Positions 15,510 through 17,486 of a stretch of DNA of 17,486 bases are shown in pieces. How positions within the stretch are numbered: the stretch's first letter is position 1; the number at the start of each line of letters is the position of its first letter. Source of the stretch: Victivallales bacterium (GTDB lineage Bacteria; Verrucomicrobiota; Lentisphaeria; Oligosphaerales; Lenti-02). The DNA is taken from positions 1-17,486 of the forward strand of contig JABGQJ010000083.1 of NCBI GenBank assembly GCA_018648945.1. The letters run 5' to 3'. A model generated the notes under the pieces. The model was not told where the DNA came from. It worked only from the letters and a program-made list of their open reading frames with translations, and ran no database searches. The translations under genes and the position numbers were made by a program.

Positions 15510-15514
15510 AGGAG
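15510..15514 (+). promoter_or_regulatory. Ribosome binding site deciding the GNAT start
   Basis: AGGAG, 8 bases before ATG 15523. It lies inside the longer open frame beginning at 15475 and so argues against that upstream start. Confidence 0.65.
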
Positions 15515-15522
15515 AGCCCCCG

Positions 15523-16095
15523 ATGAGCACCGCCGGTCGCATGGTTCGCATGGACTGCCCCAATCTGACCGAGGTCCCTGCCTCGCCGCTGCCGTCTGGA
15601 TTCCGGCTGCGCTTCTACGAGCCAGGGGACGAGGAGGCGTGGGTGGCCATGCACCGGAAGGCGGACACCTTCAACACCTTCTCGCTCGATACCTTCTGGG
15701 GGCAGTTCGGGACCGACCGGAATCTGCTTCGCGAACGGCAGGTGTATCTGTTGGATGGCCAGGACCACGCGATCGGTACGGCCAGTGCCTGGTTCCAGCC
15801 CGGTGATCCAGGCTTGGGCCGGATTCATTGGGTTGCCATCGTCCCGGCCTACCAGGGGCAGGGCCTGGCCAAGCCGCTGCTCTCCTGCGTCTGCGATCGC
15901 CTGCGGACGCTCGGGCACACGCGTGTCTATCTCACGACCAATACGGTGCGCGTGCCTGCCATCTGCCTGTATTTTTCTTTCGGTTTCCTACCCAATCTGG
16001 ACGGCACAGCCCGCCAGCAAGACTGGCAGGACTTCCTGGCCCGCACGGCAGCAGAGCCACGCGCGGCGTCGATCCGTGCTTTCCTGGAGGCTTGA
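15523..16095 (+). CDS. GNAT-family N-acetyltransferase
   Basis: A 190-residue protein with the GCN5-related acetyltransferase fold, which moves an acetyl group from acetyl-CoA to an amine. Motif A is clear: IHWVAIVPAYQGQGLAKPLL (residues 101-120) with the pyrophosphate-binding QGQGLA at 111-116. Motif B follows as NTVRVPAICLYFSFGF (140-155), with the usual Leu-Tyr-x-x-x-Gly-Phe. The substrate (small molecule, peptide or protein N-terminus) cannot be told. The N-terminal 25 residues are low in similarity to the fold and may be a tail. ATG 15523 is preferred for its AGGAG; ATG 15541 and 15550 are in frame too. It is followed after 86 bases by a dehydrogenase gene on the same strand. Confidence 0.88.
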   Translation: MSTAGRMVRMDCPNLTEVPASPLPSGFRLRFYEPGDEEAWVAMHRKADTFNTFSLDTFWGQFGTDRNLLRERQVYLLDGQDHAIGTASAWFQPGDPGLGRIHWVAIVPAYQGQGLAKPLLSCVCDRLRTLGHTRVYLTTNTVRVPAICLYFSFGFLPNLDGTARQQDWQDFLARTAAEPRAASIRAFLEA

Positions 16096-16119
16096 GGCAA
16101 GCGTTTTCGCACGTATGCT
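16092..16119 (+). promoter_or_regulatory. Candidate promoter of the Gfo/Idh/MocA gene
   Basis: TTGAGG (16092-16097) and TATGCT (16114-16119) are separated by 16 bases, in the 86-base gap before the dehydrogenase gene; the -35 overlaps the GNAT stop. An own promoter would suit the very different codon choice of the downstream gene. The match is modest. Confidence 0.3.
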
Positions 16120-16169
16120 ACAACCGTTCCGTATTGCAGGTTGTCACGTTGTCATCCATCCAACCAGAC

Positions 16170-16174
16170 GAGGA
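16170..16174 (+). promoter_or_regulatory. Ribosome binding site deciding the Gfo/Idh/MocA start
   Basis: GAGGA, 7 bases before ATG 16182. The frame stays open upstream to 15828 through the GNAT gene; this site and the position of the Rossmann motif show that the upstream part is not translated. Confidence 0.7.
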
Positions 16175-16181
16175 CTGTACC

Positions 16182-17243
16182 ATGGGCTGCAAAATGAAGA
16201 TCGGGATCATCGGGGCAGGGACCATCGGGTCCGTCCACTCGGACGCGTACAAGAAGGTCGCCGACGCCGACCTCGTCGCCTTGTGCGACATCCTTCCGGA
16301 TACCCTTGCCGAGAAGGCCAAGCGCCACGACGTGCCGCTCACCTACACCGACTACCATGAACTGCTCGCCAACCCCGATATCGATGGCGTGAGCATCTGC
16401 GTGCCCAACAACATGCACGCCCCCATCGCCATCGACGCTCTGAAGGCCGGCAAGCACGTGATGCTTGAGAAGCCCATGGCCATGAGCACCGCCGAAGGCG
16501 AGGCCATCTGCGCCGCCCGCGATGCCGCCGACAAGGTCCTCCAGATGGGCATGGTCCGCCGTCAATCCGCCGATGCCGAGATCGTCAAGAAGGCCATCGA
16601 CGACGGCAAACTCGGCGAGATCTACCAGATTCGCATCCGTCTGATCCGTCGTCGCGGCATTCCAGGCATGGGTGGCTGGTTTACCACCAAGGCCGAATCC
16701 GGCGGCGGCGGGCTGATCGACATCGGCGTCCACTTCTTCGACCTCGCCATGTGGGCCACCAGCCTGTGGAATCCCACCCGCGTCAGCGCCAAGACCTACG
16801 CCAAGTTTGGCAGCCCCATGGAAGACTACAACTACATCGGCATGTGGGCCGGCCCCCCGAACTACGAGGGCACCTTCGACGTGGACGATTACGCGGCGGG
16901 TCTCGTCCGCTTCGGTGATCAGGCCACCATGAGCTTCGAAGTCGCCTGGGCCGCCAACGCCAACGACGAGCAGATGCTCGAGATCCTCGGCACCAAGGGC
17001 GGCATCAAGGTTGGTGGCGACACCGTCCTGCTGACCGAAGTCGACGACATGCTGGCCGACGTGAAGCTGAAGTACGACACCAAGGCCGATGGTTTCGCCA
17101 AGGAACTGACCAAGTTCGTCGCCGCCGCCAAGGGCGAAGGCGAGCCCGCCGCTACCGGCGAGCAGGGCGTGGTTGCCATGAAGCTGATCGACGCCATCTA
17201 CAAGTCCTCCAAGCTCAATCAAGAGGTCGTGGTCGGCGAATAA
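16182..17243 (+). CDS. Gfo/Idh/MocA-family NAD(P)-dependent oxidoreductase
   Basis: A 353-residue cytoplasmic dehydrogenase that oxidises or reduces a sugar or cyclitol hydroxyl. Seen: the Rossmann motif IGIIGAGTIGSVHSDAY (residues 7-23); SICVPNNMHAPIAIDALKAGKHVMLEKPMA (71-100) with the family EKP motif, K98 being the likely catalytic lysine; and GGGGLIDIGVHFFDLAMW (174-191), where D180 and H184 take the usual active-site positions. Length is typical for the family. ATG 16182 has a GAGGA site; ATG 16194 is the only other plausible start. The gene uses C-ending codons almost exclusively (GCC, ATC, AAC, GAC), unlike its neighbours, which suggests high expression. A strong terminator follows it. 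Whether it takes part in the pectin or galactoside pathway is open. Confidence 0.94.
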   Translation: MGCKMKIGIIGAGTIGSVHSDAYKKVADADLVALCDILPDTLAEKAKRHDVPLTYTDYHELLANPDIDGVSICVPNNMHAPIAIDALKAGKHVMLEKPMAMSTAEGEAICAARDAADKVLQMGMVRRQSADAEIVKKAIDDGKLGEIYQIRIRLIRRRGIPGMGGWFTTKAESGGGGLIDIGVHFFDLAMWATSLWNPTRVSAKTYAKFGSPMEDYNYIGMWAGPPNYEGTFDVDDYAAGLVRFGDQATMSFEVAWAANANDEQMLEILGTKGGIKVGGDTVLLTEVDDMLADVKLKYDTKADGFAKELTKFVAAAKGEGEPAATGEQGVVAMKLIDAIYKSSKLNQEVVVGE

Positions 17244-17264
17244 GCCGCCTGTCCCGTCTCCGTC

Positions 17265-17306
17265 ACGGCCGGTCGTCTATCCCAGGCGACCGGTCGTGTT
17301 GTTTCT
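17265..17306 (+). terminator. Rho-independent terminator after the Gfo/Idh/MocA gene
   Basis: A 13-bp stem (17265-17277 with 17285-17297, two G-U wobbles, loop TATCCCA) is followed by the T-rich GTTGTTTCT. It begins 21 bases after the stop codon, so it should end the dehydrogenase transcript and separate it from the next gene. Confidence 0.82.
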
Positions 17307-17337
17307 GGCATCTCTCTTCCGCAACCGAGGTCCAGCG

Positions 17338-17486
17338 ATGAGCCATCCTAGATCCCCGGCCCCCAGGATCGCGGCGCCACGCCTCTGTGGAGCCTTGCTG
17401 GTCATTGCTCTGGGCTTGGTGGCCAGAGGGGCCCCCGCCGAGATCCCCATGAGCCAGGAGGGGCAACGGAAGCTCCGTGAGCATCG
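17338..17486 (+). CDS. Secreted protein with signal peptide, N-terminal part (cut by window edge)
   Basis: The first 49 codons are visible. The protein starts MSHPRSPAPRIAAPRLCGA, with a basic n-region and a hydrophobic core LLVIALGLVA. This is followed by ARGAPA and a probable signal-peptidase cut before EIPMSQEGQ. The start has GAGG 8 bases upstream and lies 41 bases after the terminator stem, so it is a new transcription unit. Too little is visible to name a function; the part after the cut (MSQEGQRKLREH) has no motif that I recognise. Confidence 0.7.
   Translation, partial: MSHPRSPAPRIAAPRLCGALLVIALGLVARGAPAEIPMSQEGQRKLREH

Noticed and set aside
15828..16181. Upstream extension of the dehydrogenase frame into the GNAT gene, suggesting a fusion
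   Set aside because: The extra 118 residues are an out-of-frame read of the GNAT gene. The Rossmann motif and a ribosome binding site place the start at 16182.
16152..17222. 356-residue glycine- and valine-rich open frame on the minus strand opposite the Gfo/Idh/MocA gene
   Set aside because: It arises from the C-ending codons of the real gene, giving repetitive G/V/D-rich antisense translation without domain features.

Overview
The window is a gene-dense bacterial segment of roughly 60 % G+C: twelve protein-coding genes, two of them cut by the edges, and no rRNA, tRNA, CRISPR array or insertion sequence that I can see. No gene-free stretch exceeds about 240 bases. The mix (a GmhA-type SIS protein, a rhamnogalacturonan-lyase-like secreted giant with terpene-cyclase-type repeats, a GH42 glycosidase, a Gfo/Idh/MocA dehydrogenase, a DUF362 protein) suggests an uncultivated polysaccharide-degrading bacterium of the Armatimonadota or PVC/Hydrogenedentes kind. 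That placement is an impression from gene content, not a demonstrated one.

Region 1 (1-6182, minus strand) is a tight six-gene cluster read leftwards: dnaN (sliding clamp), recF, an EamA/DMT permease, an FGGY sugar kinase, mtaB (tRNA methylthiotransferase) and a DUF362 protein running off the left edge. From recF onwards every junction overlaps by 1 to 11 bases, so replication/repair, tRNA modification and a transporter-kinase pair are probably co-transcribed and translationally coupled. dnaA is not next to dnaN.

Region 2 (6183-6422) is the only AT-rich intergenic stretch. It lies between the divergent dnaN and SIS-isomerase genes and holds DnaA-box-like 9-mers beside a run below 25 % G+C. 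It is a candidate replication origin or DnaA-controlled promoter region.

Region 3 (6423-14472) has a plus-strand SIS isomerase that converges tail-to-tail, with a 29-base overlap, on a minus-strand cluster: a radical SAM protein of unknown function, a cytoplasmic GH42 beta-galactosidase-type enzyme, and a 1405-residue secreted protein. The secreted protein joins a lectin-like N-terminus, a PcRGLX/YetA-like (rhamnogalacturonan lyase-type) core and six terpene-cyclase/prenyltransferase-type repeats. I infer outside cleavage of a pectin-like polymer followed by trimming of galactosides inside the cell; the radical SAM role is unknown.

Region 4 (14473-17486) has a cluster of three short hairpins, radC on minus, and a divergent GNAT acetyltransferase followed by a C-ending-codon-rich Gfo/Idh/MocA dehydrogenase with a strong intrinsic terminator. 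The start of another secreted protein is cut by the right edge.

The most interesting items are the six-repeat fusion protein and its cluster with an unexplained radical SAM enzyme, and the possible origin between dnaN and a DiaA/GmhA-type gene.
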